A stretch of 64,000 nucleotides of DNA from Cylindrobasidium torrendii FP15055 ss-10 (GCA_000934385.1 KN880517.1:1-64000), one strand, 5' to 3'; counted from the first letter of the stretch, positions 10,431 through 23,648 are shown. The notes: generated from the sequence alone by a model not told the origin. A program made the numbers and translations.

Positions 10431-11669
10431 ATGCACCCCGCGCAAAGGTTCGCAGCCGTACAGTGCTGCTTGGCATGGATGTCCTCCTTCAAGTTCAACA
10501 TTCGACGCCTGGAAGGCTATGCTTACTCTCTGGGCGCTCTGTTCGCAACAGCAATCAGCGACAGTAAGTTTGGGTTTTTCCCAAGACCTTGCACTGAACC
10601 ATTCCTTGTTGATTCCTTGATAATAGACCATCCCGATATCCTCGTTTCATGCCCCCAGCTTCCTATCTACATCGCGTCAGTCGATCCAGGCAATTACGAT
10701 ACTACGATGCCTGACGGGGAGGCGGAAGGCGTCTACGTCGACGGATCAGTGGTCCTCATCAGTGTCTCCCCTTCAGGAGGACAGAGTACTACAGGCAAAT
10801 TAGACGACGCCTATCGTCTTTGCGATCCATTGATCTGGCGCGATCTTCTGGTGGACGACATCGTGATCCCACTCCTGCAGGAGCAGAAGCGCAACGCAAC
10901 CCGAAACCCCGATAATCTTGGGACCTACTACGACTCCACCACTAAGGGCCTTTCCGAGGGAATGTACCAAGTCCAGCAGCAAGCAGTCTTGCTTTTCTCT
11001 TGCTTACTCTACTATCAGCAAGATCTTGTTGTCCTCTACGCAGGTGCTGGGGACCTTTACCTTGTGGCGGCCTTGGATCGTGCTTCTGCCGATATGTTGG
11101 CGGAACGCAGCGAGTTTGACTTCGACGTCTACAATACGACGAACATTTACAACGCACAGGACCTCGCCGAGAGTACCAGGGGTATGCCGCCGCTGAAGAA
11201 GCCGTCCGAGATACAGGCCATGCGACAGAAGCAGGAGAAGGCCCAAGAAGAAGCTAAGCGGGCAGCGCAAAACATTGCCCGGAGCGCCCGGGCCGCTAAC
11301 CGCCCTGCGAAGGCAAGGGCCGCAACCGACCGAGCCTCACTTATCCTCGAGGCTGGTAAATGCCAGCTTCATCCTATGCTTCCATACAGCGACCAGGATC
11401 TAGCGCTGTACCATAAATTATCTTATAGCTCTTCCGGCGGCATATTCCCCTCCGATTTCTGGGCTGAGAAGGATTTTCCAGTGTCGGTGGAAGATATGGC
11501 AAGTCGATCTGCCAGACGCATCTCTAGCGGAGTGGGCAATGTTGCTTGGTCGGGTATTATCCGTTACGGCTCCGATGCACATAACCATTACTTTAACATT
11601 ATTTCCAAGTATATTGGCTCTTTGGCGCTAGCGGAGAAAGCACGCCGAAAGCAGGAGCCAGGGAAGTAG
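10431..11669 (+). CDS. Unrecognised 391-aa protein
   Basis: The model joins 10431-10563 and 10627-11669 across a 63-nt intron (GTAAGT..TAATAG); without splicing the frame stays open, so the intron is inferred from its canonical ends. The N-terminal half is mixed hydrophobic and polar. Around residues 235-290 is a charged helix rich in Lys, Glu, Ala and Arg (AMRQKQEKAQEEAKRAAQ), probably a coiled coil. The C-terminal third contains FPSDFWAEKDFPVSVEDM and an HNHYFNIISKYIG segment. No signal peptide or known catalytic motif is visible. It may be a fungal lineage-specific protein. The ATG at 10431 is the first in frame. Confidence 0.5.
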   Translation: MHPAQRFAAVQCCLAWMSSFKFNIRRLEGYAYSLGALFATAISDSKFGFFPRPCTEPFLVDSLIIDHPDILVSCPQLPIYIASVDPGNYDTTMPDGEAEGVYVDGSVVLISVSPSGGQSTTGKLDDAYRLCDPLIWRDLLVDDIVIPLLQEQKRNATRNPDNLGTYYDSTTKGLSEGMYQVQQQAVLLFSCLLYYQQDLVVLYAGAGDLYLVAALDRASADMLAERSEFDFDVYNTTNIYNAQDLAESTRGMPPLKKPSEIQAMRQKQEKAQEEAKRAAQNIARSARAANRPAKARAATDRASLILEAGKCQLHPMLPYSDQDLALYHKLSYSSSGGIFPSDFWAEKDFPVSVEDMASRSARRISSGVGNVAWSGIIRYGSDAHNHYFNIISKYIGSLALAEKARRKQEPGK

Positions 11670-12524
11670 TCTAGTAAATACATGTTCCTATTTTTTCAGC
11701 ATTATATACACTCGAATGCTCCCCGCTCAATCAACGTGGAAATGCAGGACTACGCGGGGGACGTTAAATTACGCCTGAGAACAAGCCAAGCGGCTGATGG
11801 AAGAACTAGACCGTCTTCCCGCGTCCCAGCCAATACCACCCGAGTGTCCCACATATCGGGCTTACTTAGGGGATGGAGAGCATGCCTGTCCATCCGCTAA
11901 GGAGGCCCGTTTCCTAGGTTTCTTGAGTAAAACTCGTCGGGAACTGGTACCGGGGTTGTGTCCGGCAAGGGAAGCCGCAAGGCGCCAGATCCGGAGCTTC
12001 ATTGCTCTTCCCAAACAGGCTACGGCCATCATTGGCATCACATCGCGCCGTACTCCCAAACGCCTGAGGCGCGCAAAGCGTAGAAAGTGTATTTGAGCTG
12101 AATAAAATACGGAAGTAATCACGCCTACTCCTGTAAGCATCTTTTGCAATATGGGAGAAACACCCAAAAGGTTTAAGGGCAAGGACATAATGCAGGCTTA
12201 GAGTAGGACTTGCAAGACACAAATACCTGCATGCACAGGATATGTCAATTGTAGGTGTTCACGCAGTGTGAAGCCAGAGGAAATTGGTGAGGATTTGTAC
12301 AGTAGTTTGTAGCCTTATATACGATGAGAATAAGATGTGCATAATTGGCATGAGCCACCAAGACGGAATAAGAGGCAGCGGGAAAGGAGATGAATGAGAG
12401 AGACTCCCACCGGCCAATCACAACAATTCCTTCCGACACTCACTCCCGTTCGTCCTCCGATACTCCAGAACCACAGCCCCTCCGTTCTTGAGTGCACCCC
12501 CCCGTCCCCCGCCCGGCTAGAGTA
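11670..12524. other. Intergenic with one weak open frame
   Basis: An open frame at 11797-12096 (+) encodes about 99 aa starting MEELDRLPASQPIPPECPTY and ending in a basic tail (RRTPKRLRRAKRRKC). It has no homologue I recognise and no clear promoter. It might be the last exon of a small gene or chance. Nothing else was found in this stretch. Confidence 0.25.
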
Positions 12525-12564
12525 GAAGGGCGCTATAGCCAAGGGAAGGGCGCTATAGCCAAGT
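12525..12564 (+). repeat. 20-bp tandem duplication of the tRNA-Ser 5' end
   Basis: GAAGGGCGCTATAGCCAAG occurs at 12525-12543 and again at 12545-12563. The second copy is the beginning of the functional tRNA-Ser(AGA); the first is a free-standing copy of the acceptor/D-arm half, containing an A-box-like sequence. Confidence 0.8.
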
Positions 12565-12630
12565 GGTTACGGCGAGAGATTAGAAATCTCTTCCTCTTTG
12601 AGGGCGCAGGTTCAAATCCTGCTGGCGTCG
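12549..12630 (+). tRNA. tRNA-Ser(AGA), intronless
   Basis: Acceptor GGCGCTA pairs with TGGCGTC, with discriminator G. Anticodon stem AGAGA/TCTCT closes the loop TTAGAAA (anticodon AGA). A class II variable arm and T-arm GCAGG/CCTGC with TTCAAAT follow. Total 82 nt, no intron. The body closely matches the two tRNA-Ser(CGA) genes in this window, so the three share ancestry. Confidence 0.93.
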
Positions 12631-12643
12631 CTAGGCATGGGAA

Positions 12644-12695
12644 ATGCAAACAAACTTTCTTTGTTTGTTATGCAAACACCTTTCTTTGTTTTGTT
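12644..12695 (+). repeat. 26-bp imperfect tandem repeat after tRNA-Ser
   Basis: Two adjacent units beginning ATGCAAACA and containing TTTCTTTGTTT lie 14 bp after the tRNA, followed by a run of about 16 T at 12714-12729. The T-rich blocks would act as Pol III termination signals. Confidence 0.65.
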
Positions 12696-12729
12696 ATGTT
12701 AAATTGGTGTGCTTTTTTTTTTTTTTTGG

Positions 12730-13639
12730 TTTGTGTGATGGTACTATTACTTATGTATGACATGTGACCTTGTTTTCTCATGTGTATGTTCTGTACCCAT
12801 GTACCGGTCGGCGGTACTTGTGCATGTACCGGTACTTATGCGTATTGAAGCCATCCTTATTTCGCTTCAGCCCGGTCTGCCTTACTAGTCAAAATGGACT
12901 TTCTGAGAGAAAGAATTGACAGCGCTAACAGCCGCTGGTCTTTCACGCCGGTGACTGCTTCTCGGCGCGCAAAAAACCGTCGTCCGAAGTCTTGTACGTG
13001 TTTGAGTTAAGTTGTTCTCTGCTTGAAAATATAGCGGCCAACTATTTCGCGATATCCAACGTCGATTCATATGCCAATCCGATTTCAGCAGGCTCATGAC
13101 CGGAATGTTCAAAGTTCATCCTAGAACTGTATACATTCGCTAGGACCCTATATAATATGTACTCATAGTCGAGGTTTATACTCGCTGACGTTGAGGGCAG
13201 TGAAGGTCTTCTCTGCGGGCCTCAGACTTCCAATTGTGTGACGGGGCCCAACAGGTATGATGGCTCCGTCGACACGCTCAATGCCAAGCTCTTTCAAATT
13301 TACTATTCCGTGCTCCATCGGCTTCGTCTTCTCACGAACTATCGGCCAATTTTAAGTCCCACAAATTGAATGAGAGATCTCGAGAGTGGCGATACCGGAC
13401 AGTGCATTGCTAGCCAGAATGCGTTGCAAAGATTCTGGGGGCTAAACACGCGACTAGAGACCATTGATCCCCGCCTCCCGGACGCGGAACCGCCACGGGC
13501 CACCCTAGCTGTTTGCACACGACTACTCATGGAAGTGGGAATGCAGGGAGCGGAAGCTAGAGGGCTGGAATAGTGAGTTATAGGCGATACCTCGTATGGA
13601 GGATGTCATGCGGGAAACGCTCAGTCAACCTGTGAAGCA
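12730..13639. other. No convincing gene; GTACC words at 12795-12840
   Basis: Short frames only. A third GTACCGG-type cluster (TGTACCGG, GGTACTTGTGCATGTACC) is present at 12795-12840. No splice-consistent coding stretch was recognised. Confidence 0.4.
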
Positions 13640-13918
13640 CTACAACGATGCATCCCTATGGTCCTCCTCGGAGTCTGTTTCCTCCACTTTTTGTTTCTTT
13701 GTCCCATCAGGTTCAGGCGTAGTTTTTGGCTTGCGCTTCGCACTAACCTTTGGGCTGATGCTGTTGCTTGGCCCTGCTACCGGCGCAAGGGCATCCCGTT
13801 CGCGTAGCAACTTGCATATCTCTCGTAGCTCGTCCAGTGGTTGAGAGGAAATGGTCGTGTCGTTGGTATGAAGCCAATCTAGAAACTATTGAACTTCCTC
13901 GAGAGGACTTTGAGGCAT
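13640..13918 (-). pseudogene. Small coding remnant with basic, NLS-like tail
   Basis: Read leftwards from an ATG at 13918, the frame has a TAG at 13886-13888 and then about 80 clean codons to TAG at 13640. The encoded stretch includes PLDELREICKLLRERDAL (amphipathic helix), a KRKPKTTPEPDGTKKQKVEE bipartite basic motif and an acidic TDSEED end. This composition is typical of real nuclear protein tails rather than noise. The early stop may lie in an intron (an acceptor-like TTTCTAG follows it), in which case this is a terminal exon; otherwise it is a decayed gene. Family unknown. Confidence 0.35.
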
Positions 13919-14602
13919 GGAGCGGGAAATTTGGTAATGGAAGTGGGAGGACGAGAAAGTCCCAGACTGATCAATGATCAGCTTTGTCATTGTGACTCTC
14001 GCGGTCACATGCATTGATCAGAGTTTGAAGCTGAAGTCTTGAACCTGAAACCGTGCACCACGAAGATGTAGTTAACTCGGTGAATACTCTGTGCGTCACG
14101 AAGTATTCACCGATGACTACCGTGTCCTCTGTCGGTCAGTACATAGTACTTGGTGATTTTGCCAACAATTACAACGGGGTCCTTATTGGGCCCAGAGAAT
14201 ACGAGATGCTCTTGTGCTTGCACCCCTTGTTCAATAGTCATTTCTGCTAGATGCACAAGGACATGCGGGATAGCACTACTACATATTAGGCATTCCGCCC
14301 AACACACTTCAAACCGACAATCAAAGTCGCTTCCCTCAACGGTCATTCAATTTACCTGCAACGCTAAGAATCACGTCGTTCACAAGGTCACAACAACGAT
14401 AGACATTATACACGTTCATTGTGTTCGTGAGTGGGGTGTGTACGGAATATGCAGCAATGACTAAGATGAGCTATAAGATACAATGCAAAGCGTTCAACGA
14501 TCCTCAACCGAAAACCCATGACGAGAAGGAGGAAGTACGAGCGTACGCTTGACGAAGACAGCGGGGCGGGAAAAGTGGCGAGTCAATGTAACGCCCGACC
14601 AC
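13919..14602. other. Intergenic, no gene seen
   Basis: Only short frames. This is the 3' flank of HSP60. Confidence 0.45.
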
Positions 14603-16651
<2,049 letters not shown>

Positions 16652-16663
16652 TTAGAAAGCAAC

Positions 16664-16676
16664 TTCTGGAGAATTC
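16664..16676 (-). promoter_or_regulatory. Heat shock element-like site upstream of HSP60
   Basis: TTCTGGAGAATTC (minus strand GAATTCTCCAGAA) is three alternating GAA/TTC units with one mismatch in the middle unit. It lies 190 bp before the HSP60 ATG, where an Hsf1 site is expected. Not tested against chance occurrence. Confidence 0.45.
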
Positions 16677-17205
16677 GGTGTTAAAAATTTGCCGCTCAGA
16701 TGCCGCTTGCCGATGATCCGAGATCACGACATAAATTGAGGCTCCAGGTGTATAAAGCCTGCTTCAGACTTGCAATCCGGAATTATCTGGGAGAATACTA
16801 GTTATTGATTGCATGTATTTTTGTGCTTGAAGGATGTTATGATAGCTTCATGAACAACCTCAACCAGTGAGGCCCAATCCTTTATGATACTATCATTGTA
16901 TCCGAGAACTCTCTAACCAAATGTTGTCACATATAGGATGGCACAGGTACTATGCATGTGTACTAGAGCCTGCTCGGGCTCGAACTCTATTCTCGACTGC
17001 AAGTTGAAGAAAGGTCGGAATTATCAATCGCGTCTTGCGACGCTCGTCGAGTCGTCGGCGGTCGCTCGTGTTCTCGATCAATAATGATTGCCGGTGTAAT
17101 GACAGCAGTACTACACGTAGGCGGACATCATTTTTGTCTGGTGCCTTGACTTCGAACGTCCATCCCCGTCCAATCTCGCCTCCGTTTCCCGCCTGCTTCT
17201 TCAAC

Positions 17206-17914
17206 ATGGCTGCCATTCAGAACATGGTTATCTCGCTCGGTGCTATGCAAGGTGCGTCGCAATTGGGCACGGCCAGCTCGCGACTGACACACGCTCTAGT
17301 GGCCCGGAAAATACCCTTTGAAGATCCTCAAGTACTTACATGGGCCCGCATTGGCTACATCACAGCCCAGGCCATCATTCTCGGCGTTTACTACTATGTC
17401 TCGAGCATCATCAAGAAGAAGAACGACCAAACCGTCCTCAAATATGGTGCGTGTGCCACACCCTCTGCCACGTCTGCCTCCCTCACCTTCACGCAGTCGA
17501 TGCACCTTCTCCCATGAGCGGTGAAACCACCGGAAAACTTGTTGTAACAACAGTGCGAGACTACGACCTGGCCGAAATATCCAAAGCAGTACGTGTCTTA
17601 TCGTATGCTATGGCTGGCGCGCATAGCTAATGCTGTCCTCTCAGCTGCGCGGTGTTTTCATCAGTCTGGGTTTCATGGTGTTCCTCCACGGATACATGAA
17701 ATATACTCAACCGCTCTTCATGCAATCCCTTATGGGTCTCAAGGGCGTCTACGACTCCCAGCTTGTCGGCATTCATCTTCTCGGACAGAAGGCACCTGAA
17801 CGCCCCTTCAAGGCTGCTCCAGGACCATTTGGCATGCCCACTGCTGGACCTCAGACCGACGCCGCGGCTATCGCTGCCGCAGAAAAGAACGTAGACACCA
17901 AGAAGGACCAGTAG
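17206..17914 (+). CDS. PHO88: Pho88/Snd3 family ER membrane protein
   Basis: Exons 17206-17446, 17497-17588 and 17645-17914 encode 200 aa. Recognised by the family's order of blocks: N-terminal hydrophobic segment (MVISLGAM), the membrane-spanning ARIGYITAQAIILGVYYYV, basic IIKKKNDQTVLKY, the conserved MSGE..GKLV.TTVRDYDLAEISKALRG, FISLGFMVFLHGYMKYTQPL and LMGLKGVYDSQLV. In yeast Pho88 (Snd3) is an ER protein first linked to phosphate uptake and later placed in the SRP-independent (SND) targeting route for membrane proteins. The C-terminal tail is Ala/Lys-rich. All splice junctions are GT-AG. Confidence 0.92.
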
Positions 17915-18768
17915 AAATGGATAATGTACAGACCCACTGCAATGCATGGATTTGATTGGGGGATTTCTATGTGCGCTTCAAGTTGATGAAAAGTCCATTT
18001 GATGGCATTCTCCAGGGCGGCTCGCCATTCGTATCCCATTAGACATCGTCCCCTGGGAGTAGCGGCAAGTTGGGTCGTACTGTGGAGATTAGATGCATCC
18101 CGCTAACGACATACGGAATTGTAATTGTGGTCGCCGCCATTTGACTTTCAGTCATGTATCGCTCAATCATCGAAAGTTGTACTGTATGGACTTGCTCGCT
18201 CTCCGTTTTTCGGTCCGAGCCGGTCGGCTCAGAACTAACTACAATCTGCGGTATGTAAGTCGAACGAGAGACTCTCGCAATTCGTCTTTGAAGGGAGCTC
18301 TCATGGCATGCTAGACGAACAGTTGCAACACTGGACCCAGTGTGATTGGGAGACTTGCGGGAGACTACACTGGAGTTGAACAAGCTGAACGCCAACGAAC
18401 AAAGGACATGCTTACCCTCTCCCAGTCGTGATCCACGTGTATTTCATACTGCCGCTGTTGTCACTTTTATGCACTGACAGTACTCTGGTCTTGGTTTTAG
18501 ACTTCCAACCGCACCCTTCCTGGCTTACGCCGCTGCAAGACGCTAGGTTGGATGCTACATTTCCTGCCGTTCGGAGCCATCCGCTCGGAAGAAGAGGATA
18601 TCATGGGGCGCATCTACGCACCAATTCATTCCGACTACGGATGGACAATAGGCGCGTCAGGCAGCGACCACTTACTATAAAGGATGGCCACCAAGCTACC
18701 ATTGTCCCTCAGCTTCTTCGCTACTTCTCCTTCTTCACAACTCCTCTCGACCACCCTCTGTATACAAG
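17915..18768. other. Intergenic, 0.85 kb, promoter side of the DUF2156 gene
   Basis: No coding sequence recognised. It holds the 3' flank of PHO88 and the upstream region, including a TATA box, of the gene at 18769. Confidence 0.5.
18676..18683 (+). promoter_or_regulatory. TATA box of the DUF2156 gene
   Basis: TATAAAGG lies 93 bp before the ATG at 18769, followed by a pyrimidine-rich leader (CTCCTTCTTCACAACTCCTC) typical of fungal transcription starts. Confidence 0.55.
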
Positions 18769-20086
18769 ATGTCTTCTCCATCATCTTCCCTCTCTTCTTC
18801 TCCCATTACCACTCCGGTCGACGATGTTGTGGAGAATTATTTTGACGACGGCGACGACATCAGCGTCTGCGAACTGTCTCTTTCGACTGGCCCGGAGAGC
18901 ATCGACAAGGCAGCAGTTGCGGGCGTCATTTCCAAGTACGGCAACTCCAGCGCAACCGCCTGGCTTGAATTCGAGCGCTACCGCATCTGGCAGGCCGAGC
19001 CTGGCCAGGTTCCCGAGTCCTCTTTCCAGCCTATCCAGGGCTATATGATTCGCAAGGTCTGTCCGATGCTTTCAGCTCTGTCTTTCTGGTTTGACCGACG
19101 AATTCATTGTAGAAATGGGTCTTTGCTTGGGGAAACCCTCTCGTCTCTGATCCCAAGGCACTTGGCGCGACTGCTGCTGCTTTCGTCTCTTGGGTGCGCG
19201 GTCAAGGCCTGGTCCCCGTCTGGTGTTGCATCGACGCCGCCCTTGAGAAAGCCATGGCCAAGCTCGACTTCAGCACTGTCGACTGTATCTACGAGGATGT
19301 TATGCACCCCGCCCACGTTGTCCAGATGACTGGAGCCTCAAACAAGGGCAAGGAGGGTCAGCACGCCGTCAAGGACTTGAAGAAGAACTTGCGCCGGGCG
19401 GAGAAAGCGGGCGTCACCGTTGCTGAAGTCACTGGAAAGTGGACGCCTCAGATGCGCAACGATATCGACAGCGGTATCGAGCGCTGGAAGAAGCACAGGA
19501 CTGGCCCTCAGATCGCATCGGTAGGATCCTTTCACATTTTCCGCATCACAACGCTCATTTGATTTCAGACGACTTTTGTGGCATTCACTGACGAGCCCCA
19601 CCGCCGCTACTGGCTCGCATACCACGAAAATAAAATCGTTGGTATCCTGATCCTCACACCCACTGGCCGTCTGTCCTACCTCGTCAAGAACTGCGCGTCT
19701 TTCCCCGATGCACCGCGCGGTACATCCGAAGCGCTTATCCACACTGGCTTGGAGGCCATGCACAAGGAGGGTCTGGCTGCAGGGCAAGAGATTCCCGTCA
19801 GCTTTGGTATCACCGCATCGGACGGCGTCAAGCCGGTGTCTAACCTCTCCGGGTGGAAAATCATGTCGCTCAGCAAGGTCTACCACTCCGTCTCCATGGG
19901 TGCTGGCCTCTTCAGGCGGGCGGACTTCAGGGTGCGTTTCTGGTCTCTTCTCTTCATGATGATTTGGAGACTGACGGATACATGCAGTCCAAGTTTGACT
20001 CCGAGCATCAGCCCGCGTATGTAGCATATTCGGAGAGCTTTGGGGTGGACACCATTCGCGCGCTCCTCAAGACGCTCAAGAAGTAG
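18769..20086 (+). CDS. Freestanding DUF2156 / LPG-synthase C-terminal-like aminoacyl transferase
   Basis: Four exons (18769-19056, 19113-19520, 19569-19931, 19988-20086) give 385 aa. The fold is inferred from the order of blocks: SKYGNSSATAWLEFERYRIW, GYMIRKKWVFAWGNPLVSD, LKKNLRRAEKAGVTV, FTDEPHRRYWLAYHENKIVG and YHSVSMGAGLFRRADFRSKF. These match the dual GNAT-like domain of bacterial phosphatidylglycerol lysyltransferases (DUF2156), which moves an amino acid from aminoacyl-tRNA onto a lipid. In fungi DUF2156 proteins act on ergosterol: fused to aspartyl-tRNA synthetase they make ergosteryl-aspartate, and freestanding forms are reported to make ergosteryl-glycine. No synthetase domain is attached here and there is no membrane segment. 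The role as a steryl or lipid aminoacyl transferase is inference; substrate unknown. Confidence 0.75.
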
Positions 20087-20498
20087 ATGATGACATTCCT
20101 CCTGGCCCTTTCACTCTTGTCTCGAGCTCTTTTGTTTCTCTGTTTGTATCTTATACCACCTACGACTAAACGTCATAATTCCATACCCTTGTATAAGTAG
20201 CTAGTACTTACGGCCAATTCGTATATAATTTCTCCATGAATAAAACACATTCATGCATTCTTCACCAGTTGACTCCTTGCCAGGACAAAGAGAATAGCCG
20301 GTTTCTGCAGCAAAGGTATCGGAGCCACCCGCGTTGCTGCTAGATCCCGTCACCGTCTATTGAATCTTGAAGCTCAAAGCTGAGGACTTTTGATTTTAAG
20401 GCTTGAGGACCATTTGGCTGTGGCGTATGGCGATCGTAGCTCTTGATCAAGACGGCTTGTTGGGGTTAGGGTCAACTCACTTCCATCTGTCTTTCACC
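20087..20498. other. Intergenic between the DUF2156 and pinin genes
   Basis: Terminator and promoter space of two co-oriented genes; no gene seen. Confidence 0.5.
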
Positions 20499-21344
20499 AT
20501 GTCTGAACCTCCAGCTGATACTGCTGTAACACCATCCGAGGAGTAAGTATCAGGACTCTTTGAGCGCCGCATCTGTCTGACCACTTTTCCCAGGCCAAAG
20601 AGGGCTCCGCGTCCGCGGCTCGGCGGCAAAATGTTCGGACTGGTTGTAGGAACACTTCAAAAGGCCTCACGAGAGGACAAGCTACTCCGCGCGTCTGAAG
20701 CCGCGAAGAAACGACAGCTGCTCGAATCTCGACTGGCGACAAAGCTGCAGAGTGAAACAGCCGTTGTGCGCAAGAAGGAGGACGCGCGGAAGAGCAAAAC
20801 GACAGCACTACGACTCGAAGAAACCCTGGGATACAAGGATAGTGTGGCGAAGTTCCGCAGGCGACGCGTTCCTCAACTAGCTGGCTTTTTGTGTACTGCT
20901 GGAGACGATCTGGACGTAAGACGCACACACCCACCACCGGTATATTTCCTCCCAAAAGTGCTGTTGCCTGAGCAGGAAGAAATCCTTGCACGCAGACGCG
21001 AACTGGCCGCAGAAAAATCACGAAGAGATTGGGACTCGTTCAAGACGCAGAAGGAGGAGGGCATTGCTGAGATTCGTGACTTGCGGGCCAAAGTTGCAGA
21101 GGAGACCGAAGATGCTAAAGACACGTCTATGGATGTTGATGATGATGCGAAAGAGAAGAAGGACGACGATGCGATGATGGACGCCGACCCCGTTCCACCA
21201 GCGCATACAGAAATTCCGGATGCGAAGCCTGAGCGGGCACCGTCACCACCACCACTGGCTCCCAAACTGATACCTCAAGCACCATCGACGCCAGAAAGGA
21301 ATGACGAACCTATGCAGGCAGACGAAGACGAGGTCGAGTATTAA
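20499..21344 (+). CDS. Pinin/SDK/memA-domain protein
   Basis: Exons 20499-20542 and 20594-21344 encode 264 aa. The conserved core runs RPRLGGKMFGLVVGTLQKA, then a long charged helix (SREDKLLRASEAAKKRQLLE) and THPPPVYFLPKVLLPEQE, as in fungal pinin-domain proteins. Pinin proteins associate with spliceosomes and the exon junction complex in the nucleus. The tail is acidic (DVDDDAKEKKDDD) then Pro-rich, probably disordered. The first intron (GTAAGT..CCCAG) separates the start exon from the core; the start is the first ATG of the transcript region. Confidence 0.85.
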
Positions 21345-21771
21345 CTTGTTTGTATCATAAGCCTTATATTCTACTTCTTGCTATGATACCCACAGTTATT
21401 TCCTATGCAAAGTTGGCAGACACATCAACCGTCTTGTGTCGCAGAGGTACCAAGCTACCCTATTAAGCCCACTGGCAAACGTCCTACGCCGGCGCCTGCA
21501 CAAATTCGCCAATCAGACTGGGAGTTGAAGCTGATGTGTAACTCTGCCCGGATACCAGCCTACTGCATACGTTCTCTCTAACAAGTTACGCGAGACGGTC
21601 TCCGCTGGCATATCATTGTCCGAGTTCACATCCAGACTGTGGTACCCATTGCGTCGAAGAACAATGTTGTCTCGTGGTCTGTGCTCTGGCTACCGCAATG
21701 TTCATTTATTTTGCGTGTGAGTACTGCATCTGTGTATACACAAGCAATTTCACACCAATATCATCTCAAAA

Positions 21772-23203
21772 CTACCCAGACTCGGAAACTACAAGTATGC
21801 TCTTCCCTGTATTTTGCCCTTTTAGTACTCTGACAAGCGCATCTCCAGCCAGCTCAAATGGCGTTTTCTCCTCTCGATGCTTCAAGTCTCCACGAGCAAT
21901 CAGGACAGGGACTTCACGTGCGAACGCCTCGCCCCAATGCTCTGCCAGCTCCGGGTCCGTTACGTTGAAGCCTGTAACAGTAAGGGAGCGCTGGTCTATG
22001 TTGAAGAGGTTCTGAGGTCGACAATCCCTGTGAGCTGTGAACACTGCAGGGATTCATTTAAGCCACTCACCTGGTAGGCGTATGTGTGTCCAAAGTTATA
22101 TCCGGAAATTGCACCGGCAATGATAATTCGCCCATACTTGTTGATGTGACCGAGCGCGATGTCAAGCGACTCACGACCAACGTGATCCCAGTAGCTATCG
22201 AGAAAAAAAGATGTGGTGAGCATCCTACGAGCATTCTGGGCCCCCAAAATGCACATACATATCAATGGGGCCTTCCTTCTCCAGCAGGTCGTCGATATTC
22301 GTGGTTTTATAATTGAATGCTACATCTGCTCCAATCTCTTTCATGAAAGCGACTTTTTCTTCCGAGCCAGCGGAACCGATTACTCTCAGACCGTCGCGTT
22401 TTGCGAGTTGGATGAGGATTCTGCAAATCGGTTGGTCGACGATACACTGCGAAAAAAAATGAAATGCTTACGATCCGACGGCGCCTGCGCCGGTGGTGAT
22501 CCAAATAGTCTGACCTTTCTTAGCCTTGACGAATTCCTTGTATCCGAAGTACGCCGTTTGTCCAGGCATTCCTGCGGCACTCAAATAGGCTGACCATGGA
22601 ATGTGCGCTTGGTTATCGAGCTTCTCCAGTCCAGCGCTTGAGGTGACTACGTATTCTTCGAATTCTGGTAGAGTAAGTGGAATTGAGCCTCACTCTTTGC
22701 TCGGACGCCTAGACATACTAAGGAAACCATAAACGTAATCCCCAGGCTTGAAGTTTGAATCATCTGAGCGAATAACGCGTCCTAAGCCAAAGTTATCCAG
22801 CCTGACAAACTCTGGTCAGAATAATGCACGCTGTGGACACACTTCCCATACGGCTGGCCGAGTGTAAATTGAGGAGCCTAATTGCATACAACGCCGAGTC
22901 AGGATGGGATTGCATGAGAAAACATGGATCAGGACGCACAGCCCATTTGCCCTCCTGCGGTGCGCCCATCTTGTTGCGCATATATGGATCGATGGAGAGA
23001 TAAGTGACCTTCAGGAGGACACCGCCGTTGAGTGGCACAGTGTCCAGGTCGATCGATCGAGTTGTGTCGTACACTGTCGTCTTTCCTGGCTCGGGATAAC
23101 CTAGGGTCGTTACTTCAGTCGGCAGATGTTACACAAGTCGGGGTGACATGCCTTGGTCAAGGATTTCGTTGAAAATGATACCGGCATTACGCGTAGGCGA
23201 CAT
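21772..23203 (-). CDS. NADP-dependent MDR-superfamily oxidoreductase (alkenal/prostaglandin reductase type)
   Basis: About nine exons, starting at 23203 (MSPTRNAGIIFNEIL). The reading passes PEPGKTTVYDTTRSIDLD, YLSIDPYMRNKM, DNFGLGRVIRSDD, FKPGDYVYGFL, AGMPGQTAYFGYKE and the Rossmann motif TTGAGAVGS, to the C-terminal VLKGQNTGKSILVV. This matches the zinc-independent medium-chain reductases (leukotriene B4 dehydrogenase / PTGR1 / yeast-type alkenal reductases) that reduce α,β-unsaturated carbonyls with NADPH. Very short exons include a 26-nt one at 22852-22877. The first intron (23101-23151, 51 nt) starts with GC rather than GT, the only choice that keeps frame and family match. Cytosolic detoxification is the likely role. 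Confidence 0.85.
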
Positions 23204-23648
23204 GGATGGAGATCAATGTCCGTCTTTACCTACACGGAGTCCCTTATATACCAGATAAATGGCTAGGTAAAAGATCGCTGACATAGCAGGCTTACCAATA
23301 CTGTGCGCTAAGCAGGCAACATTCTCGCAACATCATTTCGACATATCTCCCAGGTCTGATAACTCAGAAGAGGCACATCAACTTCAGTACGGAGGGTCGC
23401 AGCTCACAAGCTGGTGCATAATGATACAGATTCGGATATGGGGTGGGTTCCACGTTACTGAACTTCGCCATTAGCCACCGCTCAGTCAGTCATGGAGAAC
23501 CTACGAAGTATGGCGATTGGTAAATTGATACAAGCTACGGTGTACTTCACAGCTATACACAGAATTATGACTTTGTGCTGCGAGCGAGCCCTCGCGAGTG
23601 AGTCATATTGAGAACGTTAGGCGTCCAATTAGTCCATGGCCGTCATAT
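23204..23648. other. Intergenic, no gene seen
   Basis: Promoter of the oxidoreductase (minus) and 3' flank of TPR-SET A. Confidence 0.5.

Noticed and set aside
19338..20027. 229-codon minus-strand frame
   Set aside because: Opposite the DUF2156 exons, whose splice-consistent reading has family motifs.
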